Of a DNA stretch of 64,000 nt, positions 54,625 through 64,000 are shown in pieces. The stretch is from assembly GCA_035610365.1 (NCBI GenBank), contig CM069438.1, positions 49,410,837 through 49,474,836 on the forward strand, written 5' to 3'. Positions within the stretch are counted from its first letter, which is position 1, and the number at the start of each line of letters is the position of its first letter. The position numbers were made by a program, and so were the translations under genes. A model generated the notes under the pieces. That model was not told the DNA's origin, searched no databases, and saw nothing but the letters and a program-made list of their open reading frames with translations. This DNA is from Aquatica leii. Its lineage: Eukaryota; Arthropoda; Insecta; Coleoptera; Lampyridae.

Positions 54625-56825
54625 CAGTGGTGCCCCACACAACGAATTTAATTCGTTCCAGGAGCAAGTTTGTTATACTAAAAGTTTGTTATGTGAAACG
54701 CGTTTTCTCATAACAATATATGTTAAAAAAAATAATTCGTTCTGTAGCATAAAATATGCTAAGATGACATAAAAAAAGATAATTTTTTTGTTATTATTTT
54801 TATTTAGATACATCTAAAAACATAATTTAAAAAAAAACACATTTTTTTAATTTTAAGACAGACTAAGTAGAGTCTACCGAATCTTGCACATCTTCATCCA
54901 TTTTCTGCTTTTTGGCCGATGGTTTCATGAAAAACCTGTCCAAAGTCGTTTGTTTTTATCTTTTCTCTAACATCTGCCAGAAATAACGGACAAGAGTATC
55001 GGAGTAAAGATTGTTGATCCTGTTTGCTTCAGTTGAATCCGGATAGTGGGCATTGGTAAACTCCTGAACTGCTTTTCATTTGACCAGGATGTTCTTGATG
55101 TCAGCAGTTGGGATTGGTTGATTGTTTGATTGTTGCTCCTCGTTATCAGATGACGCTTCCCTTTGAGCATTGTCTTGTTGCTGGACCAGAAGTGCTTGGA
55201 GCTCTTCAGTTGTCATCTCTTCTTTTTGTTCCTCAATAAGCTCCTTTACATCCTCTTTCTCTACCTCTAATTTCAACCTTTGGGCCACTGTGATGATGTC
55301 CTTCACCACTTTTGTGTCATCAACTACTGCTTCTTCCTGGGTCCACGAAGGCACAAGCATCTTCCAAGCAGAAATGAGGGTCCTTTGTGACACTTCTTCC
55401 CAGGCCTTCTGTATAAGTCGTATTGCCATAAGGACATCAAATTTTTCCTTTCAAAACTTTCGGACAGTCATATTGTCTCCACCAAACTCGCATTCTTCAA
55501 ACACCTTATTAAAGAGGGCTCTAGTGTAGAGTTTTTTAAAGTTCGCAATAACTTGCTGATCTATTGGCTGAAGAATGGATGTGGTGTTTGGTGGTAAATA
55601 CTGCACCTTGATAAAAGGATAATTTTCTTGCAATATTTCCTCTAGGTCTTTTGGGTGAGAAGGATCATTGTCAAGTATCAGAAGGGCTTTGAGCGGCAGT
55701 TCTTTTTCTAGCAAGAATTTCTTCACGGCAGGAGCAAAGGTTTCTAGAATCCATTTGTTGAAGATAACTTGGGTCACCCAGGCTTTTTGATTGGACTTCC
55801 AATGGACGGGCAGTTTGGACTTAATAACGTTATTTTTTTTGAAAATTCTTTGATTTTCAGAGTGATAAACCAATAGAAGGGTAAGTGTGTCCTTCATGGC
55901 TTTGTGTTCTGGCAATTTCTTCTCCTCTTTTGTAATGAAGGTTCTGCTTGGCATTCTTTTCCAGAAAAGACCCGTTTCATCGGCATTGAACACATGTTGT
56001 GAACAGTATCCTTCATCCTTAATACATTTTTGAAACTTAGAACTTTTTTGCTTCTTCCTTGTCAGCACTGCCAGCCTCACCATGCATAGTAACGCTGTGG
56101 ATTCCACACCTTTTCTTAAATCTAAAAAACCACCCCCTGCTGGCTTTGAATTCTTCTTCATTATCTTGATTGCTGCTACTTCTAGGGACGTTTTTCTTTA
56201 GATCGTCATAATTTATCTTGGCTTTGTGACAGATAATATCTTGGGTTGTTACGTCACCTTTCACCTGCCTGTCCTTAATCCAAATCGCTAATAGCCTCTC
56301 CATTTTCTCGTGGATTAAAGACCTATGTTTTTCATGAAATAGTTTTGATACTCCTTTGGCTACTTTGGCTGATTTGATTGCATCCTTGTTTGTCAAAATG
56401 GTGAAAATGGTGGTCTTGCTGAGGCCAAACTTTTTGACGAGGTCACATTGTTTTACCCCACATTCACTCCTTCTAATTATTTCCTGTTTCATTTCAACAG
56501 AAATCACCTTCCTGCTTTTTTTAGAAGCCATGATATAAAAAAAATATTGAGTTTAACTTAAAAGGACGACTGCCGTGATACGTGCGTGATTTAATTCGTA
56601 ATGAAGAACGATTGCCGCGATACGTGCGTAAGTTAAGCGCAGTGACTAACGACTGCCTGCAGTGCCTGCGCGGGAGGATGCAATACATCGGCAGCCATCG
56701 TGGAAGCTCGGGCGACTTCGTTGTGTGAAGCGAAGTTCGTTGTATGAATCATGAAATGAACGAACAGGAAGTTCGTTGTGTGCAGCGTTCGCTGTGCGAG
56801 GCGTTCTCTATGCGAGTCACCACTG
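54625..56825 (-). mobile_element. Tigger/pogo DNA transposon inserted at TA
   Basis: The ends are CAGTGGTG at 54,625 and CACCACTG at 56,825, the inverted octamer of Tigger elements, with TA on both sides (54,623-54,624 and 56,826-56,827). Inside both ends the motif CACAACGAA recurs (once at the left, at least three times in complement at the right), likely transposase sites. The size is 2,201 bp with one transposase gene. The flanks belong to one minus-strand LINE that reads through. Confidence 0.95.
54863..56531 (-). pseudogene. Tigger/pogo transposase, nearly intact
   Basis: About 556 codons on the minus strand. It starts MASKKSRKVISVEMKQEIIRRSECG, the first helix-turn-helix (CENP-B N-terminal type, residues 10-60), then a second DNA-binding part (HTH_Tnp_Tc5, residues about 75-140, GWFFRFKKRCGI). 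A one-base shift in an A-run near 56,040 leads into the DDE_1 domain: HVFNADETGLFWKRMPSRTF, LLILDNDPSHPKDLEE and PNTTSILQPIDQQVIANFKK carry the three acidic catalytic residues. A TGA near 55,451 replaces tryptophan (RKF-KEKFD), another TGA near 55,076 follows NILVK, and a TAA near 54,956 follows MLEKR. Downstream, still in frame, is KQTTLDRFFMK, a PCNA-interacting (PIP) box at the C-terminus, and the final stop at 54,863. Otherwise it is intact. Confidence 0.95.
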
Positions 56826-57785
56826 TATTCCTTTTTCCATTTTTTCTTTATGTTTTTTCTCTTTGTTCTATAAATTCTTCTCGTGTTTCCGTTAGTAGGT
56901 TCTTATAGTAGGATTCCCTTTCATCTTCCCTAATATACGGTATGTGTGCTTCATCCTTGTTATTCGTTTTTAAGGTCGAATATATTGGTCGACGTTTTGG
57001 GAGATTTTTTTCCACCCTTCATTTATTTCTTTAACGACTAGCTTTTTTACTTCCCTATATTTTCTTTCTACTTCTTATAGTCATCGTTCTTTTTGGTGCT
57101 TAGCCATTTTTTGTATAGTTGTTTTTTCACATTAATTACTTCAGTGGCTGCTTCATTAAATTTCTATTTGAAATTCGTTTCATCCTTCTTCCTACTTTAT
57201 GTTCTTCCATTCAAATCGACAGCTATGATAATTTCTTCTGTTGTTTTCACTTTCTCTATTTCTTCCGTTAGAGTGTGTATGAATTTATCTTTTTCTACCA
57301 CTGGGCTATCATCCGTTGGTTCGTATACCCCTGGTGTCGTAATTTCTCTGCCATATATTTTTCAATTCACTTTTGTTATTTTTTCATTTATTGGTTGCTA
57401 CGATTTGACCCTATTCTTGTATTTGTTTTTTTATGAAAACTCCTACCCTTGTTTTTGCTCGTTGTTCCTTATTCACTCTACTCTAACAGTGCAATATTCC
57501 TTATAGGGTTTCTGTTTCATTTCCTTTCTTTTTTGTTTCATTGATTATTAATATGTCTATGGTTGTTTTCTTTAATTCTTGTATTACCTCTTTATCCTTT
57601 CTTCTCCATCCAAGTTCCAATGGTGATTTCCTTTTTCTTGCGCTTTTTTGTTTTGTGGTTGAGTTTTAAAACTGGGTCCTTAGGACTCTTCGTGGAATAA
57701 TTACTCCTTCCTGTATCCGATGTGGCTTCTTCTTAATGAGGTGTCGATTACCATCCGGGGATTATTTTCATTCTTCAACCCTAAT
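56826..57785 (-). pseudogene. Non-LTR retrotransposon J, endonuclease and linker right of the Tigger insertion
   Basis: On the minus strand, IQELKKTTIDILIINETKKKGNETET near 57,520-57,600 is the endonuclease segment with the catalytic glutamate (INETKKKG; ITETKKKG in elements E and I), followed by RVGVFIKKQ and, near 57,240, IIIAVDLNGR (GDLNG position). The linker towards the RT, with ATEVINVKKQLYKKW- and KYREVKKLVVKEINEGWKK, runs to the Tigger border. Stops and shifts are abundant. It is the same LINE family as elements E and I but in the opposite orientation. Confidence 0.8.
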
Positions 57786-59700
57786 TTATTACATACTTTC
57801 AGTAAAATTTAAATTCAACAGAAATGTAACTAGACCGGAAAATTCAGTATTTTTTATCTATTTATTCTATTTCATTTATCTCTAATCATTACGTTGTCTA
57901 GACTAATCATACAATACAAGTAAAATTAAGTTAATAACACCAAAATTAAGGATTTTGAAAATAATTGGCCAATTACTATAATAAAAAGATTGGGATTTTT
58001 TAACGTTTTTATTATAAAAAAAAATATTTTTTTACGCTTTAAAATTAATCAAATTAAAGAAAAACTATGTAGATCGTATTTCTAAAGTTAGTTTTAAACA
58101 CCTAGTGTTGGTTTTTGTAAATATTCCCTGTGTATCTTAATCACAGTCGTTCGTCGAGTAGATTAGTGCCAACTGAGAAGTTAAAGAAAATAATTCTGGA
58201 GGATTTAAAACGGAAATGTACAAAGTTTTCATTACTTTAGTGAAGTTGTAAATGCAGCTTTTGCATCAATAAATTAACATACGATGTAAATAAATTTAAT
58301 TTAATCTTGTATTCGGAATTGATTTGTATGTTTAAGCCGTATTTTCGAAATCAATATAAATTGCTTTACAATTAGTTCAAGCATTTGTAGTATATTAATC
58401 TGTTATCTGCAACAGATTATCATCGCCAACGCATTAAAGAAGAATTTGTAGTACGCCATTAATTGAGTTTAATTACATTCTCAGTCACAGATTGAAATAT
58501 TTCAGATTGAACTTTTTTCTAAACATGTTACAAGAAAGAAAAAAATCGGATAAGTAGAATCGATAGTTTGGGGTAATTCTGTCAAAACCAATACGACCTA
58601 ATTGTATTTTCTGATATTGCGTGACAGTTGTAACGAACATCCATGAAAATTTTGATTTATCATGTAAGAGCTTTACGGCAGTATTAAAATTTATGAGAGT
58701 TTAAAAATTCCATTAACGTTTAAATATGAATATTTTTAATTTTTTTTAACGTTAAGTAACAAAAGTTCAATTTGGAGTAAAATTTATCGTTAGGAGTGTA
58801 ATAAATCTTATCCACTCGAACTTTTTAAAAGGACTTTCGAGCATTGTGCTTTATCAATTTACCCTCACTTCATTTTGCTTTACAAAAGAGTAAGGAATCT
58901 CTATCTATTATATTTCTACTTAATTAGCTTAATTTTTTTAATTTGTTGTAGTCAAAACGATGCAGCTAACAAAAATCGTTTTTATTCACGATGAGGCTTA
59001 AGATGAAATTTGGGGCAAAAAAAATTGTAGAATTTATGTTTGTATTTGTATCGGGGGGCGCTGCGAAATGCAAAACAAAGAATCGAATGGAATTTGAATT
59101 AATGCATCATTTGTTTTTCGAATTATCTTTTTCGTTCTGTTTACCATAGCGGATTATTGCGTTTTTTTGTATTTAGATTAAGCTTGACAAGAAATTATAT
59201 TGTTGAAGCGTCGATGTGAATGTTTTATTTATATTCGCTTTTTTGAAATTTTGCTTTTAAATAAATTAACATTGAATATATCTTAAAACATTCTAATAGA
59301 AACTTTTAAATATTTATTCAAAATTTTTATAAATTAAAAAGTAAAAATGCTAAATTACAACGTAACAAACGTTATAAGTGATTGATTTTAATTTAAATAT
59401 AAATATTATTCTATCAAATTACATCGTCTACTATGCAGTCGCGAAATAAGTCGACAATCGACAATGTTAGTAATGAATCGCAAAATATGAGCGCAAAAAC
59501 TTACCCAACCGACAATTCTTCGTAAACAGTAGTAGCTTCCACTAATTCTTTTTCCTTGATTTAAGAACGAAAACATGCGTGGTATATACGCTTATGTACG
59601 ATGGGTTTATGTTATTTTGCTTTTGGTTATGACTGTTTTTAAATGAACATTAGCTACGTATAAACAGTGCAGCCGTTAATATTAATTTAGAATAAATGTT
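57786..59700. other. Unassigned A+T-rich sequence
   Basis: Only short frames and A/T runs. No family, RNA gene or paired repeat was recognised. Confidence 0.4.
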
Positions 59701-61232
59701 TTTAAAAAATACAAAATAACGACATGTAACAAGTCTTCTCCAGCAAAATTAAAACCTGAAAACGACAAGAAAAAGCTAAAAAGAAGACAGAAGTTTAAAA
59801 ATACGCCAAGGACTAAACCCTAAAATCCAAACGCAACCCAATTGCAATAACACCCAACTCAAGAAGAAACGTAAATTCCCCAATTTGCTAAGCATAATCA
59901 AACGAATGTGTTCAAAAGTTGCATGAAGCAGAATGATACTTCCAAGAACTAAACAAACTTCAACCAACAGAAAAGGAGGTGTCAAATGAAAAGCACACGT
60001 TGTAAAGTCTAAAAAGTCAAAAAGCTAGCAAAACAAGAAAATTAACACAGTCCTATAGATTTTACCAAGCAAAAATCCAAAACAAATCATGAGAAAAATA
60101 AGAGATATAGGAAAGAGAAAAGTTTAGATCACGGTCAAGAACAACACGGAACCTAAGCTCACAGATACTTTTACAAATTCTACTCTGAATACAAGTCCAC
60201 AAAACTCAGGAAGTAAAAACAAAAACCAAGTATTATTATCTAGCAGATCTTGAATTGTGATATGCAGATTTATAAAAAGAAAAGCTCATGCAGATGTGCT
60301 CAAAAGTCGCCAACCGACGATATGTGATTGTTCCACCAAAAAACCAAACAGACTCGTGAAATTTAAGTAAAGAAAAATTAACGAGAAACTTTAAGCAAAA
60401 AAAAAGATTCTGGTTAAAAGTCGACACAATGGACTACCTAAAAGGCAAAGAAAAAAAGTCAGCAATCCCAAAGTTGCAATTAATACTAGCGAACTACTTT
60501 AACGCGTTTATAGAATTTAGTGACCTTAAGTAAGAGTTTTTTATTCTTGACGCACTAAGTATTTGCTAATTCAAAATGACGTAACTGTAACATGCAACGG
60601 GAAACAAAGAAAATTGCCTTTTAGCATCCCCCGATTCACGTACATAGCTTGGACCACGCTCTCGCGACTCCACAAGTTGGTGATTGAAGTAAAGCGGCAT
60701 AAATATCTTAATTTACGTAAAGATCGTTGCTTCTGTACTAATATACTTGTGATAAAAATTTATAGAGCCTTCCACTACTAACTATATGCACGAAAGTCAA
60801 CTGTAGTTCATTACATAGATTAGATAAAAAACCCGATTGATAGCATTAGCAAGAAAACCCAATAGCACAAGTAAAATTGCATCTAATGAAAACAAATGAC
60901 AGGGGTACCTAAGCTGGGAACTAAAAAAAATATGGAACGGGTACCACCTAAACCAACGTGTGAATGAAAAATCTCTTTAACCATTAATAAAAATTGGCAA
61001 GAGACATTTTTTAGACATTTAGACATTTTGTCTCCAAAATATTTTCTTCTGAAATTTAAATAAGACGGTTTGCCGAAAAAATCTGCAGTTACCGAATGAT
61101 TCTTTAACCTGAGATTCTAAAGCGAACAACGCCAGGGCGGAAAATGCATTGCTCTCTCTCTTGCGTCAAAATAATTTATTAGCTAAAAAATTGTGCCCCA
61201 AACACAACGGCGAGTGGAAGGTTACATACACG
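59701..61232. other. Unassigned A-rich sequence with weak internal similarity
   Basis: The strand is markedly A-rich at 59,700-60,450. Two stretches, about 59,907-59,965 and 60,293-60,362, share the order GTG-TCAAAAGT-GC-A and ACCAA-C-AAC, which hints at an old duplication. No protein is readable on either strand. Confidence 0.3.
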
Positions 61233-61300
61233 CCATCCAAACCTGGAAGACATTCTTATTTTAGTATAGACTCCGGCCGTAGAAGCCTTCACTATTACAA
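61233..61300 (+). mobile_element. Penelope-like element, isolated 3' end
   Basis: CCAAACCTGGAAGACATTCT and the following bases to CTTCACTATTAC match 23,183-23,244, the 3' end of the nearly intact copy. Upstream homology stops within the terminal repeat, so this is a severely 5'-truncated insertion or a remnant. Confidence 0.8.
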
Positions 61301-61319
61301 GTCTTGTTTAGTTTATATA

Positions 61320-61990
61320 TTGCGGTTCTTCTGTTTAACGTGTTTTGAGAGAGTGCGAAAGCGTGAAAATTACCGCCAATTAAGCGAACTCGGCAGAGGT
61401 CGAATTATTGGCTTACGCAAAGCTGGTTGTTCGTATAAGAAAAATCGTCTTAACCGAAACCAATTTGCTATCATGGCCTGTTATCAAGCATGACCCAGGA
61501 AAGGTCAGAATCGTCGTAGACTAAAAGTCGGGCGAAGACATGGAAAACGGTGCAATGTTCAATTTTCTGTTGAGCGGCATGTGCATCAGACAGTGAAGAT
61601 TATGGTGTGGGGTGCTACAGCCTATGAGAGGAAGTCTTGTTTGGTATTTATCTAAGGCAACATGAACGCCTGGTGATGTGTTAACAAGGTGGTAGAATCC
61701 CATATATTTTTATTTCTACAGCAGTTGGAAGACTTACTTTTCCAGCAAGACGATGCCCGTTCCCACATTGCACGACACTCTATAGACTGATTCGAAGAGG
61801 TCAATGTTGATCTCTTACCATGGCTACCCAGATTTCCTGACTTTTTCACCATTGAACACGGACATTAAATGTACAAGCTGAGGAACTGAACGCATCTTGC
61901 TGGAATCAATGCCATAAAGAGTTGGGGAGTGTGACGCCAATAGAGTAGGGAGGCCAACACATTATCAAATAAAAGTTGTGTTCATATTTG
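61320..61990 (+). pseudogene. Tc1-like transposase remnant with internal deletion
   Basis: The N-terminal part 61,350-61,490 gives RQLSELGRGRIIGLRKAGCSYKK, the helix-turn-helix start seen in the copy at 33-34 kb (FERGRVIGMREAG). After a jump the frame gives VERHVHQTVKIMVWGATAYERKSCLVFI (61,560-61,650), then LLFQQDDARSHIARHSID with the second catalytic D and LLPWLPRFPDFFTIEH with the third catalytic E. The segment with the first D (VFSDESRF) is deleted. Several stops are present. Terminal repeats were not found. Confidence 0.85.
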
Positions 61991-62329
61991 TTTATGTTTT
62001 TTGAAATTTTATCCGTATGCTACCTCTGAGTAGCTAAACCTTTGTTACATGTTGTTGTTTATGTATTTGTAATAAATGCCAATTTGTAATAAAATTCGGG
62101 ATTACACTGGTTTTTCTACTGCACTGCCGACGATAACGTCTGGAATTGACCGTTTCAATATAAGGAATCTTACTTCCTCATTTTGCATTTGAATTTTGCT
62201 GCAGTAGCTAGCTATTCTTACGCTTTTTGCTAAATTGTGAGTAATTCTTTTTATGTTGAAATCATATATCATCGTTCTGTCTACCTTTAAGGAGCATATA
62301 AATATTTTACAGCAAGTACAGAACCGTTG

Positions 62330-63480
62330 TTTGCGGCTGGACTGATTGAATGATTGAATGAATTGTAACGGATTATTGGTAGATCCTGATAAGGTTGCTG
62401 CTATTGTGAACCTTGCTGCTCCTTAGAATGTTACTGAGTTTTGTCGACTCATTGGTACAGCTAGATGGTTTCAAAGAGTCATTCTTAATTTTTCTTTTTT
62501 GACTTATCCTCTCTTAATTAGTAAGAATGAATCTTTTAATTGGACACCAAAATGTGAAGCCGCTTTTCTCTCTTTGCAAAATCCATTTGTATTTGTCCTG
62601 ATTTTTCTCTACTTGTTGTTGTGCAAACCAATGCTTCTGACTTTCGATTAGGTGTTGTATTAATCCAAGAGACTAATGGTAATTAAGGCATAAAGGAATT
62701 ATTCTACTACCAAAAAGGAGTGTTTGACGTTGTTGTGTGCTATCGAGAAGTTCCAAGCTCACATCGAAATCACTCTTTTTTCCATCATCACAGATTATCA
62801 CTCTCTTCTCTGATTGAATTGGTTACAAAATCCTACTGGTAAATTTGCAAAATAGGCGGCAAGATTGCAACAATATGGCTTTACTATTCTTTATAGGATG
62901 ATGCTCTTTCTCGTTTCATCTCATCGATACTGTTTCTTTGAACTCTCGTTTACTTCTTTCTCTTCCTACGAATGACGTGTGATATAATAATCTATTTAGT
63001 TGATTCTGATTGCTTCGCGTGGTCAACACAGGATGGTGTTCTGCACCGCCGAGCTAAGTCTTTAGTCTCTTCCGTGGATGTTTGGAAATGGGTAATCCCT
63101 ACGGATAACGGTGGAAAGTTATTCTAGAACACCATGACTCTTCTATTATTGAACATTGAAGCGTAACGCAAACCAAAACTAGAATTCTACAACTTCATTA
63201 TTGGCTACGTATCCGACGATGTTTTTCATAAAATTCCGCAGTATTTTCCTGAAGATTACTTTTCTCTTTGTGCAAAGCCGTCTAATTCTTAGCAAATACT
63301 GTGTTCTGATACTGTTGGCTTTCTTCCTCATTTGTCTAACGGTCACTGTTATATCTTAGTTATATCTGACTGATTTACTAAATTTTCTTTCTTGTTTCTC
63401 TTGCACTCTGCAATTGCTTTATCTATCTGTAAGGTCACGAAAGACCAAGTTTTTATTCTTTTTGGTGCTCCGCAATACTA
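62330..63480 (+). pseudogene. Ty3/Gypsy pol remnant: RT end, RNase H, integrase start
   Basis: Plus strand: LLVDPDKVAAIVNLAAP and VTEFCRLIGTARWFQRVILNFSFLTYPLL at about 62,380-62,520, the connection after the RT (usual: P-KV-AI---P-P-----LR-FLG---YYR-FI--FS). Then FNWTPKCEAAFLSLQ and FSLLVVVQTNASDFRLGVVLIQE give the RNase H start, where the catalytic TDAS is TNAS. DGVLHRRAKSLVSSVDVWKWVIPTD is at about 63,030-63,110 (before the integrase zinc finger), and DTVGFLPHLSNGHCYILVISD at about 63,315-63,375 opens the integrase core. Stops, shifts and deletions are frequent. No LTR was identified. Confidence 0.85.
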
Positions 63481-64000
63481 AAATAGGTTGTGCTATACGT
63501 ATGCTCTCCGACGCGTCGACGTACTTCAATGCCAACTTGGCTCTAAAATTTGCATGCTCGTTTTTCTTTTCGTTGACTAAGATCTTTTGAATTATACTAT
63601 TCGTGTTTATGTCATGATTTTGAAACAATGCACGTCTTCGTTTTTTTTGCCGGCGTGGACACCGGAAAATGATGTGCTCTGCGTCATCAACCTCTGCTCC
63701 ACAGAAGAAACACGAGGAATTCTCTTTTTTTTTGGATACCGCCCAGGCACCAGCCGAAACAACCATGTTCGAACAGAGCTTAAGTGCTATGGAAATTTAA
63801 GTTGCCGAATATCCTTTTCTGTCAATCCCGCAAGTTCGGGATAAGTTTATGCGTCCACTGCGCTTTGGGGTCAGCTGCTCATCTTTCTTGCTATTTTTGC
63901 AGGGAGAGTTCTTTCTTGTTTTTTTCCACACCTTTTTTAGCATTTGCTCTTTCTACTGCCAACAGGTCAAATGTAGTTGTTTTTGCTAGCATCCATGCCG
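63481..64000 (-). pseudogene. Non-LTR retrotransposon K, C-terminal part with CCHC finger
   Basis: On the minus strand, entering from beyond the window: INLSRTCGIDRKGYSAT near 63,790-63,840, then SNMVVSAGAWAVSKKKENSSCFFCGAEVDDAEHIIFRCPRRQKKRR (from 63,766), the C-x2-C...H-x4-C finger at the end of R1-like ORF2 proteins (usual: CP-CG--DD-EH--F-CP-W---R), then the tail SIIQKILVNEKKNEHA. The frame runs on past about 63,480 into Gypsy sequence, so the LINE ends near there. ORF2 encodes the endonuclease and RT; only its end is in the window. Confidence 0.85.

Noticed and set aside
57093..57506. Plus-strand frame of 137 codons with transmembrane-like composition
   Set aside because: Antisense of the endonuclease of retrotransposon J.

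Overview
The window is eukaryotic nuclear DNA, very A+T-rich, and almost entirely transposable-element sequence. The mix of elements points to an arthropod, most likely an insect: a Penelope-like element with a GIY-YIG nuclease, Bel/Pao and Ty3/Gypsy LTR elements, several APE-type non-LTR retrotransposons, piggyBac, Tc1-like and Tigger/pogo DNA transposons. I could not fix the species or order. I recognise no host gene with confidence; the only exon-like signals are one candidate on the minus strand near 29,022-29,178 and a splice acceptor inside a piggyBac gene.

Layout. 1-5.8 kb: two piggyBac-type transposase genes, one on each strand; the plus-strand one is split by a solo LTR with its target duplication. 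5.8-7.4 kb: a degenerate non-LTR element. 7.5-9.2 kb: A+T-rich DNA without recognisable genes. 9.2-11.7 kb and 11.9-17.7 kb: two related non-LTR elements. The second is interrupted at 14.08-16.61 kb by a peculiar small LTR element made of a gag start, a 40-bp minisatellite leader, tRNA-Tyr-type primer sites and about 120-bp repeats. 20.2-29.0 kb: a nearly complete Bel/Pao element on the minus strand, with a nearly intact Penelope-like element (20,708-23,244) nested in it. 29.6-31.4 kb: a Jockey-like element on the minus strand. 31.5-38.4 kb: a multiply nested stack: a non-LTR element broken by a Tc1-like transposon and by a Penelope copy, the latter itself broken by a second copy of the solo LTR seen at the left end. 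38.4-44.4 kb: mostly unrecognised DNA with one piggyBac C-terminal remnant. 44.4-46.6 kb: a non-LTR element broken by an unclassified 1.3-kb inverted-repeat element. 47-51.4 kb: two non-LTR elements on the minus strand. 51.5-54.4 kb: a plus-strand non-LTR element, fairly well preserved but internally deleted. 54.5-57.8 kb: a minus-strand non-LTR element broken by a nearly intact Tigger element. 57.8-61.2 kb: nothing recognised. 61.2-64 kb: a Penelope 3' end, a Tc1-like remnant, a Gypsy pol remnant and the C-terminus of a last non-LTR element.

How it fits together. The parts do not form a pathway; they record successive insertions. Several nestings can be ordered because the target reading frame reads through once the insert is removed, or because a target-site duplication is visible (CATT, CACT, a 13-bp direct repeat, TA, TCCGC). 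The least decayed elements, judged by intact motifs and few disruptions, are the Penelope element, the Tigger element and the Bel/Pao pol region. The least explained structures are the repeat-rich LTR element at 14.08-16.61 kb and the inverted-repeat element at 44.93-46.24 kb.
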